From Dehalogenimonas sp. W (lineage in GTDB: Bacteria > Chloroflexota > Dehalococcoidia > Dehalococcoidales > Dehalococcoidaceae): a stretch of DNA of 64,000 nucleotides. Below, piece by piece: positions 41,873 through 51,764 of the stretch (positions within the stretch are counted from its first letter, which is position 1; each line of letters opens with the position of its first letter). The notes under the pieces are model-generated. The model ran no database searches. It was not told the origin of the DNA and saw only the letters and a list, made by a program, of their open reading frames with translations. The stretch spans positions 496,001 through 560,000 of the forward strand of contig NZ_CP146612.1 of assembly GCF_037094495.1 (NCBI RefSeq), written 5' to 3'. Made by a program: the position numbers and the translations under genes.

Positions 41873-43372
41873 CTAAATGTGGATATAATCATCCACCATT
41901 TTCTGAATCTCATCACCCTTGCCGTAAAAACGCTCGCTGAGGTCTTTGTCCTCATGGTGTTTTAGAATCTTGACTAAACCGTCAATTACAGACGCAGGGA
42001 AAATGCCGTCTTTTTCATAGACCGCCCTGTCTTCCAGCAGGCAATCAGCCGCATCCCAGCAGGAAGTCGGTAACTGCGGCAGAGCGCTCTGGATATCCTT
42101 ATTACTGGAAGCAAAGATATTGACATCAACATACAGTTTTTTCGCCAAATCCAAAGCGTTTTCCATTTCCAGACCGTGCTGAACCGCCACGGCTAACCCG
42201 GCCATTAACAGGTGGATATTGGCTGAACCGTCCGGAGAACGGAACTCCACCGTCTGATTATTGCTGAAATTGCAGGAACTCACGGCTTCATCCAGATTAG
42301 CATCGGCGGCCATGTCCTTGGCATGCAGCCACCCTAGCGGTACGCGGACCAGGCCGGAGCGATTGCGGTCGCCCCAGCAGACATTGGTCGGGGCTTCCTG
42401 ATGGGGCACTAACCGCAGGAAGGACAGCGGAATGGTATTACCGAACGCCGTCAATGACGGGGCTAGTTTCAGGTAACCAGCGATGACACGGCGGGCAAAA
42501 TCGTTCAGCTTGCCGTCATCCACCAGCATGTTCTTGTCGCCCTTCATGACCCGGGTATGAACGTGCATACCGCTGCCGGCGTGGCCAACCAGGATCTTCG
42601 GTGCAAAGGTCAGAGTCACATTATTCCGGCGACCCAACATCCGCAGTATCCACTTGGCGACAACCAGTTGGTCGGCAGCGTCCTCCACGTCTACCGGAGA
42701 AAACTCAATCTCGTTCTGCTCCATCTCGTGGTCGTCGCTGGAGATGTGCCCCACCTCGGAATGACCGTATTTGATCTTCCCGCCGGCCTGGGCAATCAAA
42801 TTCATGGCCTCATACCTTAAAGTTTCCCATTTACAAAAGGGCGCGGATTCCTGATAACCCTTCTGAGCCACAGTTGGATAAAGATGCTGCCTGGGAGCGA
42901 TAACATAGTATTCCAGCTCACCCATGGCTTCAAACCGCAGTCCGGCTTTTTCCTTCAGGTTGTCCTGAGCTTTTTTAAGGATATTTTCCGGAGAACTGGC
43001 TAACCGTTCCCCTTCCTTGGTGAAGTATGTCCCCAGAATATCTATGGACGGGATAGTGGCGAAAGGATTAACAAAGGCCGTCCGGTAACGGGGAACCACA
43101 TACAAATCGCTGGAGGCGGAATCAATGTAAGAGAACAGACTGGAGCCGTCCACCCGTTCACCGGCGGACAGGATTTGGTCCAGTTGCTCCCGACTGTTGA
43201 CTATGAAATTAAGGGTCTTCAGGCGACCGTCGCCGCCCAGATGCCGAAAATTGACGGCGGCAATACCGTTTTCTTCTACAAACTTGATGATGTCGGCCTT
43301 GGTAAAATCGGCTGGAGCCTTATCCAGATACCTGGCGATGGTGTTGGCATTGAGATTTGCAGCTTGGGACAT
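41873..43372 (-). CDS. glnA: Glutamine synthetase
   Basis: 499 residues. GS landmarks in order: FRHLGGDGRLKTLNF (beta-grasp), MGELEYYVIAPRQHLYP (metal site), YGHSEVGHISSDDHEMEQNEIEF, VTLTFAPKILVGHAGSGMHVH (metal/ATP), RLVPHQEAPTNVCWGDRNRSGLVRVP, and VEFRSPDGSANIHLLMAGL. It makes glutamine from glutamate and ammonia. AAGGAGAG precedes the ATG. It is monocistronic; no obvious GlnR-type operator is seen. Confidence 0.95.
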   Translation of the reverse strand: MSQAANLNANTIARYLDKAPADFTKADIIKFVEENGIAAVNFRHLGGDGRLKTLNFIVNSREQLDQILSAGERVDGSSLFSYIDSASSDLYVVPRYRTAFVNPFATIPSIDILGTYFTKEGERLASSPENILKKAQDNLKEKAGLRFEAMGELEYYVIAPRQHLYPTVAQKGYQESAPFCKWETLRYEAMNLIAQAGGKIKYGHSEVGHISSDDHEMEQNEIEFSPVDVEDAADQLVVAKWILRMLGRRNNVTLTFAPKILVGHAGSGMHVHTRVMKGDKNMLVDDGKLNDFARRVIAGYLKLAPSLTAFGNTIPLSFLRLVPHQEAPTNVCWGDRNRSGLVRVPLGWLHAKDMAADANLDEAVSSCNFSNNQTVEFRSPDGSANIHLLMAGLAVAVQHGLEMENALDLAKKLYVDVNIFASSNKDIQSALPQLPTSCWDAADCLLEDRAVYEKDGIFPASVIDGLVKILKHHEDKDLSERFYGKGDEIQKMVDDYIHI

Positions 43373-43630
43373 GCTTGATTACTCTCCTTGTTATTTGATT
43401 CTGAATTCACTGCCAGTACCGCCCGGACCCGGCTTGAAAAACAACAACATGCCTCCTCACAAGCACCGCGGGAGGCCGAGAACAGGAAAAAACAAACCGT
43501 ACTTTAGCCAAATAGAGCGGCATTGGATTTATTAAACGCGGAGTATGATACCCCAGACCGCCGATTTTGATAATACGGTATTTATACCTATATAATACCC
43601 ATATAATATAGGTAATAAGGACGATATACG

Positions 43631-44596
43631 ATGCCGCAAAACCCAAAAGCCGATACACCGGCGAATGATACGGCAGCCAGCCACCATGAACCGCCGCCGT
43701 TATGGAGACTGCCGCTGCCGGCGACAATTTCCGGGCGCACGGAAATCGCATTGAGAGAAAGAGTTAAGGAGCTTAATTGCCTCTACGGTATTACTAAATT
43801 GGCCGGGCAACACCACTCTTCTTTGGATAACTTCCTGCAGGAGTTGGTGGAATTTCTGCCGCCTTCGTGGCAACATGCTGACCACACCTGTGCCGAAATC
43901 ACCTTTGAGGATCGGCTTTACCTATCCCTCAACTTCCAGGAAACGCCCTGGCATCAATCAGCACCAATATTTCTGAACAATAAAGCCGTTGGCAAATGCG
44001 CCATCTACTATACGGTTGAATACCCCACCGCGTATGAAGGCCCTTTCCTGCGGGAGGAGCGAGAATTGTTGAACGCAGTTGCCGATCAGATCGGCAGCAT
44101 CGCCGGCCAGCTATCTGCCGATCTGGAGCTTGAGGAGCTGAATCAACAGCTGAAACTGGAACGCCAAGCGCTGCGGGAAAGTAATACCGCTCTCAAAGTA
44201 ATCCTGTCTCGGAACGAGCAGCAGCAACAGGACATACGCTGTGACATCCGGCATAATGTAGAAAAAATACTGCTCCCGATCATGGACTCGGTGGTAATAC
44301 ACCTGCCGGCTTCCCAAAAAAAATACGTGGAACTCTTGAAAGAAAACCTGAAAGAAATCACTTCGCCGTTCATAGGCAATTTATCCAGCAACTTTTTCGC
44401 CCTGTCGCCAACCGAAATCATCATTTGTAATATGGTTAAAAACGGCATGACTTCCAAGGAAATCGCCGAAATCCGGGGCGTATCCACTACTACCATCCAC
44501 CATCATCGGGAGAAAATCCGCCGTAAGCTCGGTATTGCCAATCAGGAAGTAAACCTGGCCACTTTCCTGCAGCACAATATCATTGAAACCGAGTAA
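43631..44596 (+). CDS. LuxR-type transcription regulator with N-terminal GAF-like domain
   Basis: 321 residues. A proline-rich start, a GAF-like domain (about 45-165; ELNCLYGITKLAGQHHSSLD), a coiled coil (about 170-205) and a C-terminal LuxR HTH (LSPTEIIICNMVKNGMTSKEIAEIRGVSTTTIHHHREKIRRKL). No receiver domain, so it responds to a ligand or redox signal rather than phosphorylation. The promoter region is AT-rich with several TATAAT-like boxes around 43585-43615. Divergent from glnA; a role in nitrogen control would be only a guess. Confidence 0.88.
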   Translation: MPQNPKADTPANDTAASHHEPPPLWRLPLPATISGRTEIALRERVKELNCLYGITKLAGQHHSSLDNFLQELVEFLPPSWQHADHTCAEITFEDRLYLSLNFQETPWHQSAPIFLNNKAVGKCAIYYTVEYPTAYEGPFLREERELLNAVADQIGSIAGQLSADLELEELNQQLKLERQALRESNTALKVILSRNEQQQQDIRCDIRHNVEKILLPIMDSVVIHLPASQKKYVELLKENLKEITSPFIGNLSSNFFALSPTEIIICNMVKNGMTSKEIAEIRGVSTTTIHHHREKIRRKLGIANQEVNLATFLQHNIIETE

Positions 44597-44604
44597 AGGT
44601 TAGT

Positions 44605-45192
44605 TCAGGCAGAAGCCGCGTCAGATTCGCCGAGTTCAGCGCCGATAAAGATAATATGGTCTCGGTTAACGGCGACGAAATTAAAGGCCTCAGTCCCATC
44701 AACCAGCGGATGATCGAGCCGAACTCCGGTTACCGGTAAAAAGGACTCGTTGCGGTGCAACGCCCCCGGGAGGTCCTGCCAGGTCTCGGCGTAAATAGCC
44801 CCCTTTAGCAGTACCTGCGGCAGTTCTATTTCGGTCATGATCGGTTTCTTGTCCCGCATCGGATGTGGTTTATCCACCCGGCAATGTTCCAGACATTCCC
44901 GTTCACCGACAAAAATGATGTTACTGCGGCGGGCATATCCGACTTCCAGGCGCTTGACGGGGCTTTGGCCAGTGCGGTCAAAAATTGTCATGTCCCTGAT
45001 TTCCAGAAAATCATGGCTCAGTTGATTGTTCATATTGGCACGGGCGTTGAGCACGTCCAGCAGACGCTGTTGCGGTTTACAGATGATGCGACCGTTGAAC
45101 TGGGCGTTAACGGTAAACACCGTTACCTCAATTTGTTGAAAGGCTTGCGCCCCGATCTGTTGCGGTTCACCAGATTGAAAATCCGTATCCAT
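44605..45192 (-). CDS. Conserved hypothetical protein with an internal duplication
   Basis: About 195 residues from the ATG at 45192, preceded by GGGAGG; a longer frame to 45255 lacks a better start. Two halves share a layout: VFTVNAQFNGRIICKPQQRL ... RLEVGYARRSNIIFVGE and ELPQVLLKGAIYAETWQDLP ... FNFVAVNRDHIIFIGAE. Both look like small beta-rich domains. No signal peptide or membrane span. I do not recognise a function. It is convergent with the LuxR-type gene, only eight bases apart. Confidence 0.65.
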   Translation of the reverse strand: MDTDFQSGEPQQIGAQAFQQIEVTVFTVNAQFNGRIICKPQQRLLDVLNARANMNNQLSHDFLEIRDMTIFDRTGQSPVKRLEVGYARRSNIIFVGERECLEHCRVDKPHPMRDKKPIMTEIELPQVLLKGAIYAETWQDLPGALHRNESFLPVTGVRLDHPLVDGTEAFNFVAVNRDHIIFIGAELGESDAASA

Positions 45193-45301
45193 ACTCCACC
45201 TCCCAGGATGGCGTGTCGTAAAGAAAAGTAATCCTAAGCAAGTCAATACTAGCACTTACTGAATGGATGTTCAATAGGATGTTTCGGCGCAGTGCCGCCT
45301 G

Positions 45302-45493
45302 TTATCTGATAGCTTTCACCCGTCCCACCTCACCGCTTGCCAGCCGCACCTTGATGCCGTGTGGATGCGCCGGGGATTTGGTCAGAATCTCCTGGACAAC
45401 CCCTTCGGTTAGCTTGCCCGATTGCTGATCAGCTTTCAGGACTATGGAGACCCGTGTCCCCGGTTTTATGTCGGACCGGCTGGTTCCGTTCAA
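45302..45493 (-). CDS. YwbE family protein (DUF2196)
   Basis: 63 residues, matching the short YwbE family: RSDIKPGTRVSIVLKADQQS, then LTEGVVQEILTKSPAHPHGI and KVRLASGEVGRVKAI. The family is a small beta-barrel-like protein of unknown role found across bacteria. The gene is monocistronic. Confidence 0.88.
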   Translation of the reverse strand: MNGTSRSDIKPGTRVSIVLKADQQSGKLTEGVVQEILTKSPAHPHGIKVRLASGEVGRVKAIR

Positions 45494-45642
45494 ATTGCAA
45501 CCTGCCTTTCTGATTCGTGCGGCTTGAATATACCGGAAGTGTTGGTCATAAACAACCTCAAGGCGTGTTCTCAGGCCGAATGGAAAAACAACGTTGTGTT
45601 CAAACCGGTCATCAAATTAACCATGACTAATACTCCGGCAGT

Positions 45643-45756
45643 ATGAAAATCACATACTCCGTTGCTGCCCGCCATCCTAGAGGGAACGCCTATCTGGCTG
45701 CAATACTGGCAGCGATGGGCGACGCAACACCTGCACCTAGAATAGAAAATCAATGA
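45643..45756 (+). other. 37-codon frame within a hairpin-forming spacer
   Basis: The spacer 45494-45757 has no established gene. It contains a short plus-strand frame from 45643 (MKITYSVAARHPRGNAYLAA, then ILAAMGDATPAPRIENQ) whose ATG overlaps the end of another tiny frame (GTATGA). The same DNA can fold, with GTTGC/GCAAC and GCCC/GGGC arms around 45661-45730. No clear ribosome site. It may be a small RNA, a tiny gene or nothing. Confidence 0.25.
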
Positions 45757-45757
45757 C

Positions 45758-45789
45758 AAAAAAGCCGCCGGGGCAAACCCGGCGGCTTT
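45758..45789 (-). terminator. Terminator of the smpB-ssrA transcript
   Basis: AAAGCCGCCGGG and CCCGGCGGCTTT pair over 12 bp around a five-base loop; T6 follows on the minus strand. It starts ten bases past the mature tmRNA 3' end. Confidence 0.92.
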
Positions 45790-45798
45790 AAGATTTAC

Positions 45799-46151
45799 TG
45801 GTGGAGACGGGGGAGAGTCGAACTCCCCGTCCAGAGTAGACTGTCCGGAATATACTACAGGTTTAGCCGGCTATTTGTTCTTGCCCTTTGAGCTTCAACC
45901 GGCGGAATATCGCCGGGCAAGCCGATTTTTCTTTCGCATCCCATATCGGCATCAGGTCAGCGGCACCCCGGCTGTCAGCACCCGGTCCGCACCCGTCGGG
46001 GTAAGGTGCGGCGGATGCGCTAGCTGTTTTTAGCCAGCGAGAACGAGTTCACGTTCGCCAATTGTTTTTTGCCGCCAGGATTAATGAGCTTAGCGACAAG
46101 CTCAACCTGCAATTCCGTAACTAACCTCCACTGTCGAAACCACGCGTCCCC
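45799..46151 (-). ncRNA. ssrA: Transfer-messenger RNA (tmRNA)
   Basis: 353 nt on the minus strand. The 5' GGGGACG pairs with 3' CGTCTCC ahead of ACCA, and the T arm GAGTTCGACTC is present, so this is a one-piece tmRNA. The tag frame at 46059-46030 reads GGC GAA CGT GAA CTC GTT CTC GCT GGC TAA, giving (A)GERELVLAG, which I recall for Dehalococcoides tmRNA. smpB ends three bases upstream on the same strand. It rescues stalled ribosomes and tags their products for proteolysis. The tag ends in AG rather than the usual AA. Confidence 0.95.
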
Positions 46152-46154
46152 AGA

Positions 46155-46613
46155 TTATTTGAGCCGGCTTTTTAGTACCCGGCCCAGCTCACGGTCGGAA
46201 TCACGCTTTTTGATGACCTCGCGCTTGTCGTAGAGTTTCTTACCCCGGCCGACGGCCACTTCCACCTTAGCCCGATTGCCCTTGATGTAAATCTTCGTCG
46301 GCACCAGGGTCAAACCCTGTTCCTTGATACGGGCCAGCATCTGGCGCATTTCCTTTTTATGGATGAGCAGTTTACGCCGCCGGGTCGGTTCATGACTCAT
46401 GTAGGAGCCGGGGTCATAACGGGCGATATGCGCGTTAAGCAACCACATCTCACCGTTGTCCGACCGCACATAAGCGTCGCCCAAGCTAATCCGACCGCCC
46501 CGGATGGATTTAATCTCCGTGCCGGTCAGCACCAGCCCGGCTTCCATCGGGTCACTGATGTAGTAGTTGTGAAACGCCTTGTGATTGGTGGCGACGACTT
46601 TTATCTCAGCCAT
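46155..46613 (-). CDS. smpB: SsrA-binding protein SmpB
   Basis: 152 residues from the ATG at 46613. KVVATNHKAFHNYYISDPMEAGLVLTGTEIKSIR at the start, then GEMWLLNAHIARYDPGSY and TRRRKLLIHKKEM, and LTLVPTKIYIKGNRAKVEVAVGRGKKLYDKRE at the end are the SmpB signature. It carries tmRNA to stalled ribosomes. A TATAAT lies eight bases before the ATG, so the leader is very short. It is transcribed with ssrA, three bases downstream. Confidence 0.96.
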   Translation of the reverse strand: MAEIKVVATNHKAFHNYYISDPMEAGLVLTGTEIKSIRGGRISLGDAYVRSDNGEMWLLNAHIARYDPGSYMSHEPTRRRKLLIHKKEMRQMLARIKEQGLTLVPTKIYIKGNRAKVEVAVGRGKKLYDKREVIKKRDSDRELGRVLKSRLK

Positions 46614-46692
46614 ACACCACAATTATATCATAAAGGCGTTGTGTTGGGTGTGCCCCGTTCAACTGGAAACACTGCTAATCAGCCGCTGCCGG

Positions 46693-47313
46693 TTAAGCTG
46701 AGGTCTGGCCGGCTTCCTCTTCAACCCGACCGAAAATCTGACGGAAGGTCTCAATGGGCTGCGCGCCGACAATAGCGTAGCGATCGTTGATGATAAAGGT
46801 CGGCACGCCGGTAACACGAAGTTCGTGACCCAGGTCTTGCGACTTCTTCAGCCGCTCCTCGTACCGGTTTTCGTCAATCGCCTTCAACATTTCTTTCCCG
46901 TCCAGACCGGCGCGATCAGCTGTTTCAGCGATAACTTCCCGCAGACCAATATTCTGTCCCCGGGCAAAAACCGCTTCCAGCATCTCGCGATGGAACTCTG
47001 GAAAGCGACCGTTGTCCCGGGCGTATTCGGCCCCGGCCAGCGCCAGCGCAGAATTAGCCAGAATCGGCGACGGGTTATAAGGCAGCCCCAGCTCCTCGGC
47101 CCGGCGGGCCAGCATGGCTTTCATCTGAGCCATGTCATCGGGATCATAGCGTCCGCTGAGGTCGGCGCCGCCCGGCGGCGTTTCGGGATGAATTTCAAAG
47201 CCCAGCCAGGTCTCTTCAATGTCAAACTCATTATGCAAACTGTCGACAAGGCCCTTGCCGATATAGCAGAATGGTCAGATGTAGTCGGAAAATACCGTAA
47301 GTTTAATCGTCAT
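46693..47313 (-). CDS. DsbA/FrnE-like thioredoxin-fold selenoprotein (UxxC)
   Basis: From the ATG at 47313 the frame reads MTIKLTVFSDYI, TGA (47277-47275), PFCYIGKGLVDSLHNEFD and on to 46693; 206 residues in all. In the FrnE-like DsbA family this site is SDYICPWCYIGK, so the UGA replaces the first catalytic Cys, giving U13-P-F-C16. The rest has the family's helical insert and the cis-Pro loop RVTGVPTFIINDRYAIVGAQP. A standard caller starts it 25 codons late and misses the active site. A 7-bp hairpin follows the UGA, and the full sel locus is in this window. A TATAAT six bases before the ATG implies a leaderless transcript. Probably a cytoplasmic thiol oxidoreductase, as there is no signal peptide. 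Confidence 0.9.
47243..47260 (-). promoter_or_regulatory. Candidate SECIS hairpin of the DsbA-like selenoprotein
   Basis: About 14 bases after the UGA the minus strand reads CGGCAAG-GGC-CTTGTCG, a 7-bp stem with one G-T pair and a G-rich apical loop. Position and loop fit a bacterial SECIS. Folding was judged by eye; coordinates are accurate to a base or two. Confidence 0.5.
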
Positions 47314-47415
47314 ATGACTATTATAACACTGGTCGCTGATAACTCCTTTATCCCGGCCATTAGGCCTTGTGTTGCTGCCTTGCGGCGGTATTGCTATACT
47401 TACAAGGTTAATTTT

Positions 47416-48891
<1,476 letters not shown>

Positions 48892-48895
48892 ATAA

Positions 48896-49114
48896 ATGCT
48901 CACCTTTTTGTTAATAGCCCAGATTATCATCGCCGTGACTCTCGGCCTGTCCACCCTGCTTCAGGTCAAGGGCGGCGGGCTCGGCGGCATCTTCGGTCAG
49001 GCGGACACCGTTTTCCGGACCAAGCGCGGGATTGAGAAAACCCTGTTTCAACTTACCATCGCGCTGGTAATACTGTTCGTCCTGATTTCCATCTGGATAC
49101 TGCTGATCATTTAG
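48896..49114 (+). CDS. secG: Preprotein translocase subunit SecG
   Basis: 72 residues, two membrane spans joined by the SecG loop QVKGGGLGGIFGQADTVFRTKRGIEKTLFQ. It is an accessory subunit of the SecYEG channel. It starts four bases after gatB and is co-transcribed with it; secD and secF lie 7 kb away. Confidence 0.93.
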   Translation: MLTFLLIAQIIIAVTLGLSTLLQVKGGGLGGIFGQADTVFRTKRGIEKTLFQLTIALVILFVLISIWILLII

Positions 49115-49145
49115 GGCTGACAACAGCCCGGACCGGGGAGCGGAA

Positions 49146-49982
49146 ATGAACTCCGTCATCACCCTGACAACTGATTTTGGTACCACCGATGCCTATGTCG
49201 GAGCGGTTAAGGGTGTTATCCTGGGAATCAATCCCGCCGCCCAAATCGTAGATATCAGCCACCAGATCCAGCCACAGAATATTCACCAGGCGGCTTTTAT
49301 CCTGTCGAGAGCGTTTCCCTATTTCCCTCATTCCGCCGTTCATCTGGTGGTAGTTGACCCCGGCGTCGGCTCCAATCGCCGCATCATCATCCTCAGAACC
49401 CCGGTGGGCACTTTCATCGGCCCGGATAACGGGGTATTGTCCTATGCCGCCCGGGGCTATATTTTGCAGGAAACGGGCAGTGCCGCCCGTGGGCCGCAAC
49501 TGGCCACTTTGACCGGCGAGGCCCGCGCCGTGGCGGTCACCAACAGCCATTTCTTCCGCCAGCCGGTATCCGACACCTTTCACGCCCGGGACATCATGGC
49601 GCCGGTTGCGGCGCTGTTATCGCAGGGATTTCAGATCAACGCCTTCGGTGAAACTATTGACCGGCTTCAGATGTTACCGCTGTCCCGTCCGGCCAGTGAC
49701 GGCGCCGTTGTACAGGGGCACGTTATCCATATTGACAGCTTCGGCAACATCATCACCGACGTCCGCTGCGAGGACCTGCTGCCAGGCAGCAACGACCTGC
49801 GACTGGAACTGCACGGCCATTTGATCAGCGGGCTGGCCCAAAATTACGCCGACACTAACGGCCTGCTGGCGCTGTTCGGTTCATCCGGCTATCTGGAAAT
49901 TGCCTTGAAGAACGGAAGCGCCGCGGCAATTACCTCCGTCCGCATCGGTGATGAGATAAAAATAAGGGCGGGTGCCAGCTAG
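49146..49982 (+). CDS. SAM hydroxide adenosyltransferase (DUF62 / SAM_adeno_trans)
   Basis: 278 residues. ITLTTDFGTTDAYVGAVKGVILGI at the start, VDISHQIQPQNIHQAAF, HLVVVDPGVGSNRRIIILRT and FIGPDNGVLSYA are family landmarks, with VIHIDSFGNIITD in the C-terminal domain. Members hydrolyse S-adenosylmethionine to adenosine and methionine, using the Asp-Arg-His set seen here. Relatives include fluorinase and chlorinase, but the plain bacterial forms are hydrolases. It is 31 bases after secG on the same strand. Confidence 0.92.
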   Translation: MNSVITLTTDFGTTDAYVGAVKGVILGINPAAQIVDISHQIQPQNIHQAAFILSRAFPYFPHSAVHLVVVDPGVGSNRRIIILRTPVGTFIGPDNGVLSYAARGYILQETGSAARGPQLATLTGEARAVAVTNSHFFRQPVSDTFHARDIMAPVAALLSQGFQINAFGETIDRLQMLPLSRPASDGAVVQGHVIHIDSFGNIITDVRCEDLLPGSNDLRLELHGHLISGLAQNYADTNGLLALFGSSGYLEIALKNGSAAAITSVRIGDEIKIRAGAS

Positions 49983-50440
49983 TCCGCTTAACACCCACCC
50001 TTTGAAGTCCTTATTAAATTTTCTTGTTTCCTGGATTTGGCTTTCGCTTCGCTCTTTACTTCTCCAGCACTGGTCAGGAGACCAGACGGTTTTCAACCGA
50101 TTTACGAAAAGCTCAAGAGCCTTCTTCCAGGCTCCTCGCTACAGTCAATCTCTAGGATGCCCAGCCTCCCAGCGAGGAGCATTTGCAAGGAAAGAGCCAC
50201 ATTCCCAGAACGGCTTGTCTCTTTACCAACCATTCCTCCCTTCGCTAGATAATTATTTCGCGAGTTTTCTCCCGCAATCTCAATATACTCGCAAATATCA
50301 TTCTGGTCAAGACCGGAGGCAGGCTGTAGGAGATAATTAGCCGGATTGAAGTTTAATAATGACTGATGGTTTTTCCGCCATTAATTCAGTGTATCTCCCA
50401 AAATCGTCGTTTTTCTGCCTTTTTCATTCGTGAAAGCGCC
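49983..50440. other. 458-base spacer without a confident gene
   Basis: Contains several hairpins, such as CTGGTC-AGGA-GACCAG near 50086 and GAGCCT/AGGCTC near 50118-50140. A minus-strand frame of about 100 codons with no good start is open from about 50380 to 50112 (…LLQPASGLDQNDICEYIEIA…, ending RRLLSFS), and its neighbour frames are open for shorter runs. It may be a decayed gene, an insertion remnant or a structured RNA. No known family recognised. Confidence 0.3.
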
Positions 50441-50464
50441 CCACCGGCTGCCGGCAGCCGGTGG
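50441..50464. promoter_or_regulatory. 24-base perfect palindrome upstream of trmD
   Basis: CCACCGGCTGCC is followed directly by its reverse complement. It ends just upstream of a TAAAAT box (50469-50474) that is six bases before the trmD ATG. This position would let a bound protein or a hairpin affect trmD transcription. It could alternatively be a loop-free terminator for the opposite direction. Confidence 0.45.
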
Positions 50465-50482
50465 TTGTGGTAAAATCCAGCC

Positions 50483-51241
50483 ATGCGGATAGATATTCTG
50501 ACTCTGTTTCCAGAAATGTTTGCCGGACCTTTCAGCTCCAGCATCCTGAAGCGGGCTGTTGACCGCGGCCTGCTGCGGATTGAACTACACAATATCCGGG
50601 ATTACACCCATGACCGCCATCATGTGGTTGACGACACCCCTTACGGCGGCGGCGCCGGCATGGTCATCAAACCGGAACCAGTGTTTGAAGCGGTAGCAGC
50701 GGCGCAATCAGCAGCGGAAGAGCCTGCCGAAATCATCTTGCTGTCGCCGGCGGGGCGGCTTTTCACTCAGGCGATCGCCGCCGAGTTGGCGCTCAAGCCG
50801 CGACTGATTCTCATCTCCGGCCATTATGAAGGTCTTGATGAACGGGTCAGAACCATCATCAGCGATGAAATCAGCATCGGGGATTATGTGCTTTCCGGCG
50901 GTGAACTGCCGGCGATGGTGGTTGCTGACGCGGTCGCCCGGCTGGTACCCGGTGTTTTAGGTTCTAGTGATTCCCACCTGGATGAATCCCACAGTGACGG
51001 GCTGCTGGAATACCCGCACTATACCCGCCCGCCGGAGTACCGGGGTCTGACCGTCCCCCCGGTCCTGCTGTCCGGCAACCATGCCGCCATCGCCCGCTGG
51101 CGACGGCGGGAGTCACTGAAGTTGACCCTTAAACGCCGGCCGGACCTGCTGGACTTAAAAAACCTGTCCGCCGCCGACCGGCGTCTGTTGGCAGAAATTG
51201 AAGCTGAATGTCCCGATACCCCGGATATCGCCGGCTCTTAG
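50483..51241 (+). CDS. trmD: tRNA (guanine-37-N1)-methyltransferase
   Basis: 252 residues. [58 protein letters not shown] and [20 protein letters not shown] are the TrmD signature, including the trefoil-knot SAM site. The enzyme methylates G37 of tRNA to prevent frameshifting. No ribosome site; a TAAAAT box six bases before the ATG suggests a leaderless mRNA. rplS follows after 143 bases. Confidence 0.95.
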   Translation: MRIDILTLFPEMFAGPFSSSILKRAVDRGLLRIELHNIRDYTHDRHHVVDDTPYGGGAGMVIKPEPVFEAVAAAQSAAEEPAEIILLSPAGRLFTQAIAAELALKPRLILISGHYEGLDERVRTIISDEISIGDYVLSGGELPAMVVADAVARLVPGVLGSSDSHLDESHSDGLLEYPHYTRPPEYRGLTVPPVLLSGNHAAIARWRRRESLKLTLKRRPDLLDLKNLSAADRRLLAEIEAECPDTPDIAGS

Positions 51242-51384
51242 CAGTCGCCGGCGGAGCTAAAATGGTTGATTTCGCCGCCCGACTTGAATTTTAGGTGCTA
51301 TTTGTGATTTACTATTCAGTCTGTTACATTTAAGTTTTCCCCGGCTGGTAAACACCGGACCGGCAGGATAAAGGAGTTCACAAA

Positions 51385-51747
51385 GTGAGAGTTTCAGAGC
51401 TGGTACCGGCCGAGGTCAAAGCTGATTTCCCCGAGGTTAATCCCGGTGACACCGTCAAGGTTCATGTCAAGATAGTTGAAGGTGAGAAGGAACGTATTCA
51501 GGTATTCCAGGGTGTGGTGCTGCGGGTCCGCGCCGGCGGCGACGGCGGTAATTTCACCGTCCGACGCGTCAGCTACGGCATCGGCGTGGAGCGGGTGTTC
51601 CCCTTTGCCTCCCCCCGGGTAGATAAAATTGAAGTGCTTCGCCGCGGCAAGGTTCGCCGGGCCAAGCTTTACTATCTGCGCAACTTGTCCGGCAAGGCTG
51701 CCCGGATTAAGGAACGTCGCGAGCCGGTCGCCAAGGCATCCGAATAA
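51385..51747 (+). CDS. rplS: 50S ribosomal protein L19
   Basis: 120 residues. [58 protein letters not shown] and [21 protein letters not shown] match L19 closely. A good GGAG site lies before the GTG/ATG region at 51385. It follows trmD as in most bacteria and precedes priA by 17 bases. Confidence 0.97.
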   Translation: MRVSELVPAEVKADFPEVNPGDTVKVHVKIVEGEKERIQVFQGVVLRVRAGGDGGNFTVRRVSYGIGVERVFPFASPRVDKIEVLRRGKVRRAKLYYLRNLSGKAARIKERREPVAKASE

Positions 51748-51764
51748 ACTAAGCGAGTAAACGC

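Noticed and set aside
46825-47415. N-terminal extension of gatB by about 200 codons
   Set aside because: It runs antisense to the DsbA-like selenoprotein; the family start is the ATG at 47416 with an AAGGT site.
49972-50340. 122-codon plus-strand frame after the SAM adenosyltransferase gene
   Set aside because: Low-complexity composition, no ribosome site and overlapping frames on both strands; left as an unexplained spacer.
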